Shown here piece after piece: positions 10,531 through 22,467 of a stretch of DNA of 64,000 nucleotides. The position numbers and the translations under genes were made by a program. Numbering within the stretch: the first letter of the stretch is position 1; each line of letters opens with the position of its first letter. A model generated the notes under the pieces. It was not told where the DNA came from and did not search any database. It saw only the letters and a program-made list of their open reading frames with translations. The stretch is from Deroplatys truncata (taxonomy: Eukaryota > Arthropoda > Insecta > Mantodea > Mantidae): contig CM060978.1 of the NCBI GenBank assembly GCA_030765065.1, forward strand, positions 53,720,421 to 53,784,420. The letters run 5' to 3'.

Positions 10531-11371
10531 TTACTTTCTCTACTACGTATAGTAAGTAGGGGATGTATTGTATTCCACCCAAAAATTCGATACCAAGATT
10601 TCACCGGTAATATATGATTTGAGACCCCCTGAATCCAAAAAAAGCATTTTTAGAAACATGTCGTGTGTGTCTGTGTCTGTGAACAGCATAACTCAGAAAC
10701 AAACAGTCAGATAAAAACCAAACATGGTGTTTATGTTCAGTATCTTCCAGAGATGCGACACGAAGTTTTTCAAGAAACTTCCTCCGCCCCAGATTACCCT
10801 TTACATGGAACATTTTTCGAAAATTTTAATTTTCTCAAAATGGCTCTAACGATTTTGATTAAAATATCATATGTTTAAGATATTTTTATGACAAATGAAA
10901 TGTATATCTAGAATTTTCTGGGAATGTCTCCAAAAGTATTCTTCATTGTGAACGACTTTTGCATAACTAGTAAACCATAAGAGATAGACAAAGTTTTACT
11001 GCACAAAATATGTAGATCGCGTTAAAATACACAGTTTATGTCATTTACATTTTTTTTGTTGAGTGAACCATTTTCGAGATATTGCTTGTTATTCCCTTAA
11101 ATTTTCCAATAATTTTTCTCAAATAGGAATTCTTAATTCTTTTTTTTTTGTCCTGGACATACAAAGAGAATGGAATACTCCACCTAGCAACCAGCTCTTA
11201 AAATATTTGACTATCGCTTAAAGTCTACCAATTCCCCTTGCACCTACAAGAAAATTAGCAATAAGATTGACATTTCAATATCTCGATTAACATGAAGCAT
11301 ATGGGGAATAAGCGTTTGTAAAAACAGTTTGTACAAGAGTAGAGAAAGTCATGTGAGTGTAACACATCAGA
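10531..11371 (-). mobile_element. Family A element, full copy
   Basis: Runs from TTACTTTCTCTACTACGTAT to GTGTAACACATCAGA. It has a short GTGTGTCTGTGTCTGTG microsatellite, the A-run at the head/body junction (ATTCTTTTTTTTTTGTCCTGG on this strand) and the standard head without the extra H' segment. Confidence 0.8.
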
Positions 11372-11885
11372 TTTTTTAAAAATGTTACTATCGCTTTAAC
11401 CTATTGCATCCTTCTGAAAGTTACAACGAATATGTAAATATGTAAGGACCGTTATTGAAGTGAAAGTTCTTTAGGCGCGGTAGGGCAAACTGGCCTGGAT
11501 CAGACGAAAAATGAAACGTTTTCCCTTCTCCGATTCCAACCGGCAGTTGCGAAGAAAGAGAGGGAGAATCAATACTTCAGCTATCATAAACCATAACTTC
11601 TTTCTTAGAGTATTAATCAATGGGAATTGATGAATAAAAGAAGTATTTCATTTAATTAAAAGAGATTTTGTTCAATAAAATTCCACAAAACCATTTCCTA
11701 ATCCTGTAATAATAAAATCGTCAACAAGTGCTACAACCTAAGAAGTTTCACTTCTAACGTCTCATGCAGTTTTTTATGGATTAAAAAGAAGCAGAGAGAC
11801 GAATAAGCTTTGTAAGAATGTTTGTAAAAGAGAGAGTAAATAAAGTCATGTGAATGCAACAATCAGATCTGTTAATAGTGTTTAA
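11372..11885. other. Spacer with a degraded family A head
   Basis: About 11680-11870 retains head phrases (AAGCTTTGTAAGAATGTTTG, AAAGTCATGTGAATGCAAC, ATCAGATC) in reverse orientation. The remainder is unrecognised. Confidence 0.45.
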
Positions 11886-12300
11886 CCCCCTTCTTGATTC
11901 CGGGTGACCGTCCACTCTGACTCTTGGGTTTTATCGTGGTTTTCCCCTGTACTGTACCACGATCTCTCCTTTCCCCATTTCCTCTCATTTCATCTCCATT
12001 TCAGGTTTTGCAGTGCTAGCGGTTGTAGCGGGGATAAATGAGAAAAAAAAGGTTTCTTGGTGTCGGGTTTCTTGCTCGAAAAGGACTGTTCTTGCCGGCT
12101 ACTCAGGTAGATGGTTATTGTTTGGGTGACTCTCATCTCAGAGAGTGTGGATAGGACTTGAATGATACTCACAGTTCTTCTTCAGTGGCCCGTTTATTCT
12201 GATAATCCACACTGCGTTCCTTGACCGAATCCCCGTCACACAAGACTTGATTCCGCTAGTATTTACGTGCTTTTCCCTTTTCTAATTATCTTTAGATGTT
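11886..12300 (+). repeat. SINE S1-like fragment and unrecognised flank
   Basis: GTGACCGTCCACTCTGA, TTTTATCGTGGTTTTC and TCCTCTCATTTCATCTCCAT match the S1 SINE body seen at 19560-19680. Both ends are missing. The sequence after about 12020 is not recognised. Confidence 0.45.
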
Positions 12301-12308
12301 GAAAAAAA

Positions 12309-13005
12309 TCTGATGTGTTACACTCACATGACTTTTTCTACTCTTGTACAATCTATTTTTACAAACGCCTATTCTCCATATGCTTCATGTTAATCGAGAT
12401 ATCGAGATGTCAATCTTATTTGTAATTTTCTTGTAGATGCAAGGGGAATATGGTAGCTTTTAAGCGATAGTCAAATATTTTATCGCTGGTTGCTATGTGG
12501 CGCATTCCATTCTCTTTGCATGTCCAGGACATAAAAAAATGAATAACGAATTTGAGAAAAAGTATAAGTATTGGAAAATTTAAGGAAATAACAAGCAATA
12601 TCTCGAAAACGGTTCACTCAACAAAAAAAAATGTATATGATATAAGTTGTGTATTTTAACACGATCTACATTTTTTGTGTAGTAAACGTTTGTCTATCTC
12701 TTATGGTTTACCAGTTATGCAAAAGTCGTTCATAATGAAGAATACTTTTGGACACATTCCCAGAAATTTCGAGATATACATTTCATTTCTCATGACATTA
12801 GCTTAAACATATGATATTTTCATCAAAATCGTTAGAGCCATTTTTGAGAAAATTAAAATTTTCGAAAAATGTTCCATGTAAAGGGTAGTCTGGGGTGGGG
12901 GGATTTTCTTGAAAATCTTCGTGTTGCATCTCTGAAAGATAGTGAACGTAAATACCAAGTTTGATGTTTATCCGACTGTTAGTTTTTGAGTTATGCTGTT
13001 CACAG

Positions 13006-13040
<35 letters not shown>

Positions 13041-13170
13041 CATGTTTCCAAAAATGCTTTTTTTGGATTCAGGAGGTCTCAAAACATGTATTTCCGGTGA
13101 AATCTCGGTATCGAATGTTTGGGTGGAATGCAATACTTCCCCTACTTACTATACGTAGTAGAGAAAGTAA
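12309..13170 (+). mobile_element. Family A element, full copy
   Basis: TCTGATGTGTTACACTCACA start, A-run near 12533-12539, CA tract 13007-13036, and terminal AGTAGAGAAAGT. It is very close to the copy at 25-920 over head and body, so both are likely recent. Confidence 0.8.
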
Positions 13171-13895
13171 ATATACCGATGTGAATTTTAATGATTTGAC
13201 TTTTGTCATTTCTAGCTACCTTTCCGCACTTTTACTGAACACCAACTTTCAAACACACAAATGCTTAAGTTTCGACATCTACACCGTTCCCCTATATGAC
13301 ACGATCCATCTTACACACGTCTCAAACTGCTCTCCGTCCTAGATAATTTTTCTATTCTCCGCCTATTTTCTAGTTTCAATCCTCCTTTTTACTATACACG
13401 TGACTTTTATAATTTCTCATTGGTCATTTTTCTAAAGTTTTTCGCCTTTTCCCATTGGTTCGTTATATTTTCAAGTTGACCTTGCCCGCGTCTGCCATTA
13501 TCGCCTTATTTTCGCCTGATTAGGTTTTCTGTGCGGTTGACTGCATTCGACTTCCTTTCTGTTGTTCTCGCTTCCTGTGAGTTTCACAAGATTTCTATAG
13601 AACTTTAGCGCTTGCTAATGTTTCTTTTTCCTGTTTCTTCTTAAAATATTTCACCTTTTACAGTTTTCACTATGTGTTTCTTCGCTCTAAAATACGGTTT
13701 TCCTACATTTCATTTCACGTTCTGATCATTTATTCTTATCTGTTCTTTACTTAATTTCTTTCGTTATGATTTTATTCTCCCCTTTTCTAATCCTTCATAT
13801 TATCTTTTATTCTTGCTTCTTATTATTATTTCCATTCTTTATTTTGATTATGAGTATTATTATGGTTATTATTATTACTATACTGGCGGATCTTA
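13171..13895. other. Pyrimidine-rich region, no element recognised
   Basis: The plus strand is unusually rich in T and C from about 13330 to 13870, with two CATTGGT/CCATTGG phrases (13425, 13454) that resemble inverted CCAAT boxes. It could be part of an LTR or retroelement 5' region, but there are no paired ends to support that. Confidence 0.3.
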
Positions 13896-14265
13896 TCACT
13901 TCACGGTGCCAGGTAGATGGCATGAATGCATGTGCATTGGAAAGATTTCACTCCCTCTACGCCAGAGTGAGCTATCGCGAAAGTTAGGGTCGCTGCGTCG
14001 CCCTCTTGGGGATTTTCGCTCACTGGTGCGCCGGTGTTTAAACTGGAAGTATTAGGAGCTTCTGCGCGTCTCTGCCCTGTCTGTCTGCAGACCTGGAATC
14101 TCTTCCGGCTCTTCACCTCATCCCTGCTTCACAGGGGGTGTAGTCACAATATATCAAGATGTTCACAGTGCGCGAGTACGGATAAACGCATCCTACATCC
14201 CACGCGCACTTTTATTGCATACGACACCACAGGCGGTGGGCACTGATGCTACATGAAATGAAGTG
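13896..14265 (+). repeat. SINE S1-like 3' half, diverged
   Basis: Phrases such as GCTATCGCGAAAGTTAGGGT, GGAGCTTCTGCGCGTCTCTG and CTCACTGGTGCGCCG parallel the GC-rich middle of the S1 SINE at 10000-10140. The head is not identifiable. Confidence 0.4.
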
Positions 14266-14369
14266 ATAATTGGACAAGGCAATTTCGGAAGGAAATGTTC
14301 CAGATCTAAGTGTTAGGTACTCCCCAGCAATCGCCACTTATGAAACAGGAAAACCTGGCAGAAGCCTCG

Positions 14370-14462
14370 GTTGGAAGGACGGTCCTGGCGAGATTTGAAC
14401 TGCAGATCACCCATTCACGAGTCCGTGCCTTAACGACCTGGGTGTCTATTCCCTCTGCAGCT
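14370..14462 (-). repeat. tRNA-like SINE head, diverged
   Basis: On the minus strand, GACACCCAGGTCGTTAAGGC (A-box-like) is followed by a B box AGTTCAAATCTC about 35 bases later. The spacing fits an RNA polymerase III promoter of a tRNA-derived SINE. No cloverleaf is convincing. Confidence 0.45.
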
Positions 14463-14562
14463 TGTTAGCAAGTTGACGATAGTCGTTTTGAACTTAGTTT
14501 CTCAGCTCTTTAACTAAGGAAAATACATCAACTACTGTCGAGGAATTTTATGGTATTTTTAT

Positions 14563-15119
14563 TACTTTCTCTACCGGTACGTAGTAAGTACAGAAGATAT
14601 TGCATTCCATCCGAAAATTCGATACCGAGATTTCACCGAAAATACATGTTTTGAGACCCCTGAATCCAAATAAAGCTTTTAGAAAAAGGTCCGTGTGCGT
14701 GCGTCTGTGAACAGCATATCTCAAAAACGAAATGTCGGATAAATACCAAACTTGGCATTTGGGTTCAGCATCTTCCAAGGATGCAACATGAAGATTTTCA
14801 AGAAAATCCTCCCACCCTCAACTACCCTTTACATGGAATATTTTTCGAAATGTTTGTTTTTCTAAAAAATGGCTCCAGCGATTTTGATTGAAATACCATA
14901 TACTGGAGTTATTTATCGACAAACAGTATGTAAGTGTATCTTGAATTTCATGGAAATAGCCTGTAAAGTACTGTTCATTCGGAAGGAATTTTATATAATC
15001 TTGTATAAGATAGACGAAAAAGTCCATCGCTTGTCTATCTCTTATAGTTAACCAATTATACAAAAGTCATTCAGAATGCAGGGGACTTCACAAGCTATTC
15101 CCAGAAAATTCCAGATATA
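14563..15119 (-). mobile_element. Family A body, split by a Tc1-like insertion
   Basis: Starts TTACTTTCTCTACCGGTACG and runs in reverse to TTCCAGATATA, where the Tc1-like element begins. The expected continuation TACATTTTAT appears immediately after that element at 16363, but the rest of the copy is replaced by another element. Confidence 0.7.
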
Positions 15120-16362
15120 CACTACATGATCAAAAGTATCCGGACACCTGGCTGAAAATGACGTACAAGTTCATGGCGCCCTCCATCGGTAATGCTGGAA
15201 GCCAATATGGTGTTGGCCCACCCTTAGCCTTGATGACAGCGTTCACTCTCGTAGGCATACTTTCAATCAGGTGCTAGAAGGTTTCTTGGGGAATGGCAGC
15301 CCATTCTTCACGGAGTGCGGAACTAAGAAGAGGTATTGATGTAGGTCGGTGAGGCCTGGCACGATGTCGGCGGTCCAAAATATCCCAAAGGTGTTCTATA
15401 GGATTCAAGTCAGAGGTGCACAGAGGTGCAGGCTATTCCATTACAGGGATGTTATTGTCGTGTAACCACTCCGCCACAGCCCGTGCAGTATGAACAGGTG
15501 CTCGATTGTGTTGAAAGATGCAATCGCCATCCCCGAATTGCTCTTCAACAGTGGGAAGCAAGAAGGTGCTTAAAATATCAATGTAGGTCTGCGCTGTGAT
15601 CGTGCCACGCAAAATAACAAGGGGTGCAAGTCCCCTCCAGGAAAAACACGACCACACCATAACACCATCACCTCCGAATTTCACTGTTGGCACTACACAC
15701 GCTGGCAGATGACGGACACCGGGCATTCGCCATACACACACCCTGCCATCTGATCGTCCCATTGTGTACCGTGATTCGTCACTTTACACAACGTTCGCCC
15801 ACTGTTCTATCGTGTAATGTTAACGCTCCTTACACCAAGCGAGGCGTTGTTTGGCATTTTCCAGCGTGATGTGTGGCTTATGAGCAGCCACTTGACCATG
15901 GAATCCAAGGTTTCTCACCTCACCCTAACTGTCATAGTACTTGGAGTGGATCCTGATGCAGTTTGGAATTCCTGTGTGACGGTCTGGGTAGATGTCTGCC
16001 TATTACTCTTTACGACCCTCTTGAAATGTCGGCGGTCTCTGTCAGTTAACAGACGAGGTCGGCCTGTACGCTTCTGTGCTGTACATGTCCCTTCACGTTT
16101 CCACTTCACTATCACATCAGAAACAGTGGACCTAGGGATGTTTAGGAGAGTGGAAATCTCGCGTACAGACTTCTGACACAAGTGACACCCAATCACTTGA
16201 CCACGTTGAAGTCCGTGAGTTTCACGGAGCATCCCATTCTGCTGTTTCACGAAGTCTAATGACTACTGAGGTGGCGGATAATGAGTACCAGGCAGTAGGT
16301 GGGAGCATAATGCACCTAAGATGAAAAGCGTATGTTTGTGGGATATTTTTGATCGCATAGTG
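15120..16362 (-). pseudogene. Decayed Tc1-like transposon
   Basis: A 1243-bp element flanked by TA (15118-15119 and 16363-16364), with imperfect terminal repeats of about 25 bp sharing GATCAAAA(G/A)TATCC. The minus-strand frame 15915-16250 is the N-terminal paired-type HTH (REISTLLNIPRSTVSDVIVK, then a GRPR hook). After a frameshift, 15433-15762 carries GVMVWSCFSWRG and the catalytic region. The second catalytic site reads QHNRAPVHT where Tc1 proteins have QQDNAPxH, so the aspartate is lost, and LNPIEHLWDILDRR follows in a further frame. It is certainly inactive. Confidence 0.9.
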
Positions 16363-16371
16363 TACATTTTA

Positions 16372-17040
16372 TACAGAATGTTTCAGGACCTCTGCGACAA
16401 ACTCTGAAGAACGATAGATCTCGCAGGGGGTAACATTTTTTGTCAAGCAACCACCATCCTCCGACGTATTGTTACAGAGTTATTCCCCCTGTTTGAAGAG
16501 TATACGGTAGGATAGGTTTGATAGGCACAGCCTATTTAACTCAGTGTTTGTGAACAGCAGCTCCATACATACCACCTCCAGAAAGGACGAGGATTGGGCC
16601 CGAACGACTTTGCACCTCGTGTTCAATTTGTCCAGTGGTTTCTGCAACGAAGTATCGCAGATCCTACATTTCCCACGCTCGTCTTGTTTAACGATGAGGC
16701 CTGCTTCACACGAGACGGATACTTCAACAGTAAGAACAGCCACATCTAGGATTTGAGAACCCTCATGCAGTGTTCGTTAGACATCACCAACAAAAGAATT
16801 CCGTTAACATCTGGGCTGAATCGTTGCTGATAATCTGTTGTGACCTTTTATTTTGCTACCCCGTTTGGGTTAAATGTCACTTGATTCAGCGGTTGTAAAC
16901 AAGCACAGCCCAAGTGCATTGGCTGAACCCCCCAAACCTATCCCACCGGATACGCCTCAAACAGGGATTAATAACTCCGTAACGATGCGTCGGAGAGTGG
17001 CGATTGCTTGACAAGAAATGTTCTCTGCAAGATTGGATAA
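16372..17040 (+). pseudogene. Deleted transposon with FxDEACFTxxG-type transposase remnant
   Basis: Inverted repeats near the ends (TTGTCAAGCAACCACC region at 16440-16497, mirrored at 16959-17021, extending to CTCGCAG/CTGCAAG) bracket a coding remnant. In plus frame, 16620-16750 reads VQFVQWFLQRSIADPTFPTL, then VLFNDEACFTRDGYFNSKNS HI. This is the block around the first catalytic aspartate of a transposase family widespread in insect genomes (Mos1/Tc3-like, usually preceded by a DUF4817 domain). A stop follows, and the second half is missing. Confidence 0.75.
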
Positions 17041-17257
17041 TAAGTTAGCAGCTTATTTCAATCAACACATCTTATTAATTGGAATATATAATTCAATTTT
17101 ATCATTAACAGTGATAAACCTCATGTTTATCCCGAATAATTTTAATACATCTTACATCAAACCATCATTTTGGTTTTGAAGTACCTGCTTGAAGAAGCTA
17201 GATTCTGGCACACGTATGGAAAGCCAATTTGAAGTTGATATGTTTGTTGTATTGTTA
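17041..17257. other. Short unannotated spacer
   Basis: AT-rich; no recognisable feature. Confidence 0.4.
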
Positions 17258-18168
17258 TTACTTTCTCCACTACGTATAGTAAGTAGGGGAAGTATTGTAT
17301 TCCACTCAAATATTCGATACCGAGATTTCACCGGAAATACATGTTTTGAGACACCCTGAATCCAAAAAAAAAAACATTTCTGGAAACATGTCCGTCTGTG
17401 TGTCTGTCTATGTGTGTGTGTCTGTCTGTGAACAGCATAACTCAGAAACGAACAGTCAGATAAACACCAAACTTGGTATTTAGGTTCAGTATCTTCCAGA
17501 GATGCGACACGAAGGTTTTCAAGAAAACCCCCCACCCCAGATTACCCTTTACATGGAACATTTTTCGAAAATTTTAATTTTCTCAAAAATGGCTCTAACG
17601 ATTTTGATTAAAATATCATATGTTTAAGATATTTTCATGACATATAAAATATATATCTTGAATTTTCTGGGAATGACTCCAAAAGTATTCTTCATTGTGA
17701 ACGACTTTTGCATAACTGGTAAACCATAAGAGATAGACAAAAGTTTACTATACAAAAAATGTAGATCGCGTTAACATACACAATTTATGTCATATACATT
17801 TTTTTTGTTGAGTGAACCATTTTCGAGATATTGCTTGTTATTCCCTTAAATTTTTCAATACTTATTTTCTCAAATGGAAATCCGTTATTCATTTTTTTGT
17901 CTTGGATATGCAAAGAGTATTAATCTGTGGCAAAGGGAATGGTGCTGCACCTAGCAACCAGCTATTAAGAGATATGTATGTGCTTAAAGGCTACTGTATT
18001 TCTATATTGCCCTTGTAAATATATATTCCCCTTACATCTACAAGAAAATTAGCAATAAGATAGTCTTCAAATGTTTATCTCGATTAACATAAAGTAGATG
18101 GAGAATAAGCGTTTGTAAAAATAGTTTGTACAAGAGTAGAGAAAGTCATGTGAGTGTAACACATCAGA
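17258..18168 (-). mobile_element. Family A element with H' head variant
   Basis: TTACTTTCTCCACTACG start on this strand, GTGTCTGTCTATGTG microsatellite, and end GTAACACATCAGA. The head is the longer H' variant, with GGATATGCAAAGAGTATTAA, ATGGTGCTGCACCTAGC and GGCTACTGTATTTC in place of the shorter standard segment. Confidence 0.8.
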
Positions 18169-18398
18169 TTTTTTTTTGTCCTGGTAATTCAAAGAGAATA
18201 GAATACTCCACAAGCAACCAGCTCTTAAAATATTTGACTATCGCTTAAAGCCAACCAATTCCCCTTGCATCTACAAGAAAATTAGCAATAAGATTAACAT
18301 CTCGATATCTCGATTAACATGAAGTAGATGGAGAATAAGCGTTTGTAAAAATAGTTTGTACAAGGGTAGAGAAAGTCATGTGAGTGTAACACATCAGA
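18169..18398 (-). repeat. Tandem extra family A head module
   Basis: A 230-bp standard head directly follows the H' head of the previous copy, separated by a T-run. It starts GTCCTGGTAATTCAAAGAGA and ends TAACACATCAGA. No body accompanies it. Confidence 0.8.
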
Positions 18399-18412
18399 TT
18401 TTTTTTTATTTT

Positions 18413-19415
18413 TACGTTGTTATTTGCCCCACGTTTTGGGAGCCAATTTGAAGTAGATTGTATTGAAGGAGTTGTATTATATTTTAACTATTGGGAGCCT
18501 AACTTGAAGTTCTTGCAACCGCAGGTATAGTACCCGGTTTCCAATAGCCTTCGCCCCAAAAGTACTTTCCGGTGGCCTTTGCCCCAAATGTTTAAAAAAT
18601 ATTAACTCTGTAATTTGACTGTTTCTTTAAATATTATATATATGTTTGCCTCGGCTGCGTCAGTATTTTTGTTAGAGACATGGATCTCTTAGCAGGGAGT
18701 GGTGCGACTGAAGAATGTAGGTTTACACAGATTATAATTTTAATTCACTCCTTTTTATTAATTCCTGACACAGTTTAAATAACACATCACTGATATAGAG
18801 AGCTGTAAGATTCTTTTATTAATGAATTACTTTCACTTTTTAACACGTAAAACTATTTTCGTCTCACACGAATACGTATTAAATTTCTCGAGGACGTGTC
18901 CCGCGTCCGGTTAGGAACACTGTCTGCAAGCAACGCCTCCAGTTATGAGCACTGTCTACAAGTAACTGACTTGATTTCTACTGCCTAAATTTGTAAATTT
19001 CTGTATTTAAGTCTCTGGTTGGTTATTCCTAATCCAATAGAATACTTTTATTTAACTTAAGCTTTTTTTCTGGTTGTTGATTGGCTATTTCATAAACTGT
19101 TACAAAAATTACATTATTGTTGCTTCAATAATGACTAGTAGCATTATTACACTTTCTTATTCATTATTGCCTCAAGGTTACCTCATTGTTAGCAACTTTT
19201 AACCTACTATTCGCACAGCTCCTACATTATTAAATTACGTAATACATTCACATAACACTATTGCACATGTATACAATAATATAAACATTTACAATGACTG
19301 TAATATACACTTTTTATATATTTTTACATACACATATTGCTTAAAGGCGGGCTTTATTATTGTTTTATATTATATAATTAGATTGATATCATTTGAGTGT
19401 TAAAAATACTGACTC
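18413..19415 (-). repeat. GAGGCAG-type dispersed repeat, possible solo LTR
   Basis: About 1.0 kb; the reverse strand starts GAGTCAGTATTTTTAACACT at 19415 and ends in repeated GGCTCCCAA phrases near 18440. It contains GCCTCGGCTGCGTCAGTA, a GAAAGTACTTTTGGGGCGAAGG-like minisatellite of low copy number, and paired CCAAT-type motifs (AACCAACCAGAGAC and AGCCAATCAACAACC on the minus strand). Three more copies occur at 35544, 37009 and 56690. The class is unproven. Confidence 0.6.
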
Positions 19416-19504
19416 ATGCTTGATATTGACACTTCGTCTATTGTTCCTCAGAATGTGTCGAGAGATACTAAAACATCACGTATACATGAAAATTCACCGA
19501 GCTA

Positions 19505-19866
19505 GATGACTCCGTCATGACGTGTGAGGCTCGCATTCGGGAGGTCCCGGGTTCGATTCTCGTCTAACCGCCCACTCTGGATTGGATTTTTCGTGGTTTT
19601 CTCTGGTCAGTAGTATAATGGTTTCTTATCTACCACGATTTCCATCATTTGCTTCCATTCCGTTTCCTTTTCATGTTTTAGTTGTCCCCGTGGACAGCAG
19701 AGGGCTGCTTGGCCGACGGGTCGTTCATCGCCCCCTCTAGGCAGCTCCAGCAGTTCTGCTCGTCTTCGTGGCCTGTCATTCTGCGGTCTATAGCCTTCTG
19801 TGGTTCCTTTACTTCATTCCTTCCTCTTTACTTCGTCACAGTGCACGAGGTGTCTACTATCGTTGT
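19505..19866 (+). mobile_element. tRNA-derived SINE (type S1)
   Basis: GACTCCGTCATGACGTGTGA then B box GGTTCGATTCTCG, CGCCCACTCTGGATTGG, TTTCGTGGTTTTC and TCATTTGCTTCCATTC follow in the same order as in S1 copies. The 62-codon ORF inside is incidental. Confidence 0.65.
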
Positions 19867-20557
19867 ATAACCTCACATATATGAAATTATCAACAGAGAA
19901 AGTGGTGTTCTGATATGAACGAAATGGTTTTTTCCTTGGTTTCACCTTGGTTACCCTTTTCCTTCGTTATTCTCCACAGCTCAATATTGTCAAACAAATT
20001 AGATGATAAAAATGTCAGAGTATAGTAAGAAATACTTCAGAAAGAAATTAATCCCTAGAATGATTGATATTTCTTTTTAATTTCTCGTACAACAGCTCTT
20101 TCGACAAGCTGGTTATTGTAAGGACAGTTTTAAAAGCACCATTCTCCGTGAAATTTTCTTTTTTAGCATCACATCGACAGCTCAGCTTGGCTTGTGGAGA
20201 ATCATCCATCATTTATCACGACTTAGAAGCTGGTTTAATCCAGCTCTGCGTTCGTTCGTTATCAGAATTACCAGTCCTCTTTTTGTGTTCGCTTTCAGTA
20301 ATGAATAATTGTGGTTGGTCATTTATTTTGACCACCATATCTCTCGCACAAAGGAAAAATGTTGATATAAATGTTTGCGGATTGGAATTCCAATAACATT
20401 GATTAAAACAAGTTTTGTGGTGATCGTAAAAAGGTGAAAAAGGAACATGTAATAAACGAATTATTGTATTATTATACAGAATATTGTATGTTTTGTCTAT
20501 ATTTTCGTACTGAGAAATGAATATATTAAAATGCTTTTTGTTACGCTTTTTAAAGTC
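19867..20557. other. Unannotated region with one moderate ORF
   Basis: A plus-strand frame at 20064-20396 (110 codons) has no recognised motif and no conserved context. I see no splice sites or repeat that would explain it. Confidence 0.35.
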
Positions 20558-20559
20558 TT

Positions 20560-21346
20560 TTTACTTTCTCTACTAGTAAGTAGGGGAAGTACTGCATTCC
20601 ACTCAAAAGTTCGATACGGATATATCATCACAAATACACGTTTTGAGGACCTAGAATCCAAATAAAACATTTTTGCAAACATATCCATGCGTGTGTCTGT
20701 GTGTCGGTCTGTGAACAGCATAACTCAAAAACGAAAATTTCGCTAAGTACCAAACTTAGTATAAGTTCAGTATCTTACCAGCATGCCACACGAAGTTTTC
20801 AGGAAAATCCCCCCACCCCAACTACCCTTTACATGGAACATTACTAAAAAATTGCTCTAACGATTTTCATTAAAACACCACATATTAAAAATGCTTACAT
20901 GACAAATAAAATGTATATCTTCAATTTCCTGGAAACAGTTTTTGAATTACTTTTCATTCGGAAGGAGTTATATATAACTTTGTATAACTGGTAAACGTTA
21001 AGTGATAGACGAAAAGGTACCTTACAAAAACATGTTATCTCTTTAAAATACACAATTTATTTCAAATGATATGCTGAGATATCCGTTACTCCTTTCAACA
21101 TTCAGTTGTTTCTCGCGATTGCATGTAAACAGTATAGAATTTAAGGCCAGCATATAGAGTCCACTTAAACATTTGACTATCGCTGTTCTCTTTGTATCTA
21201 TAACGAAATGTATAATGTAGCTGTTTCTGCAAAGGTCTATTTAGATTACAATGTAGTAGACAATAACATGAGCTTTAGTCAGAATAGTTTGTATATCCAC
21301 TAATAAACGATAGAGGTAGAGAAAGTCATGCGAATGTATCACATTG
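20560..21346 (-). mobile_element. Family A element, full copy, first of a direct pair
   Basis: Begins TTACTTTCTCTACTAGTAAG and ends AGGTAGAGAAAGTCATGCGA with TATCACATTGGA. It is clearly older than the next copy, which starts only about 10 bp further on. Confidence 0.75.
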
Positions 21347-21354
21347 GACCTTTT

Positions 21355-22138
21355 TTACTTTCTCTACTACGTATAGTAAGTAGGGGAAGTATTGTATTCC
21401 ACCCAAAAATTCGATACCGAGATTCCAAAGGAAATATATGTTTTGAGGACGCCTGAATCCAAAAAAAGCATTTTTTGGAAACATGTCCGTGTGTGACTAT
21501 GAACAACATTACTCAGAAACGAACAGTCGGATAAACACCAAACTTGGTACTTAGGTTCAGTATCTTCCAGAGATGCGACACGAAGGTTTTCAACAAAATC
21601 CTCCACCCCAGATTACCCTTTACATGGAACATTTTTCGAAAATTTTAATTTGCTCAAAAATGGCTCTAACGATTTTGATTAAAATATTATATGTTTAAGA
21701 TATTCTTATGACAAATGAAATGTATATCTTGAATTTTCTGGGATTGTCTCCAAAAGTATTCTTAATTGTGAACGACTTTTGCCTAACTGCAAACCATAAG
21801 AGACAGACAAAATTTTACTACACAAAAAATGTAGATCGCGTTAAAATACACAATTTATGTCATATACATTTTTTTTGTTCAGTGAACCATTTTCGAGATA
21901 TTGCTTGTTATTCCCTTAAATTTTCCAATACTTATACTTTTTCTCAAATTTGTTATTCAATTTTTTTTTTGTCCTGGTAATGCAAAGAGAATGGAATGCG
22001 CCACATAGCAACCAGCTCTTAAAATATTTGACTATCGCTTAAAACCTACCGTATTCCCCTTGCATCTACCAGAAAATTAGCAATAAGATTAACATCTCCA
22101 TTAACATGAAGCACATGGAGTGAGTGTAACACATCAGA
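21355..22138 (-). mobile_element. Family A element, full copy, second of a direct pair
   Basis: TTACTTTCTCTACTACGTAT to GTGAGTGTAACACATCAGA. The microsatellite is reduced to GTGTGTGAC, and the head has a deletion near the terminal subrepeat: the AGTAGAGAAAGTCATG stretch is missing, so ATGGAGTGAGTGTAAC joins directly. Confidence 0.75.
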
Positions 22139-22467
22139 TTTTTATTACTATCTCCCTGATTCCATATTTAAGTAAAAGGGTAACTACAATGTAGTTAATG
22201 CTAAAGTAATGCGTTTGTTACAAATATAAACTCTATACTTTTAACCTTCTTCATACCAAGTAAACTAATTTTGACATATAATTGTTGCAAGGAAAGCTGG
22301 AGGCTTGTAGGTTCATGACATTGTTTATGAACCTTTATAATGCAACTACCACAAATTTGTTCTTAAAATTTAAGTATGTAACAAGAGTATAGAACTAAAT
22401 TAGCTCATGGGTGTACGTTCACCCCGTTTGGTGTTCTGGGCGACTAAAGTAATGTTATAACACCTTT
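22139..22467. other. Unannotated AT-rich spacer
   Basis: No repeat or gene recognised. Confidence 0.4.

Noticed and set aside
15433-15762. Intact-looking Tc1 transposase ORF considered as active
   Set aside because: Separated by frameshift from the DNA-binding half, and the second catalytic aspartate is replaced (QHNRAPVH). Inactive.
20064-20396. 110-codon plus-strand ORF considered as a gene
   Set aside because: Composition resembles non-coding AT-rich sequence, with no motif or conserved context. Not supported as coding.
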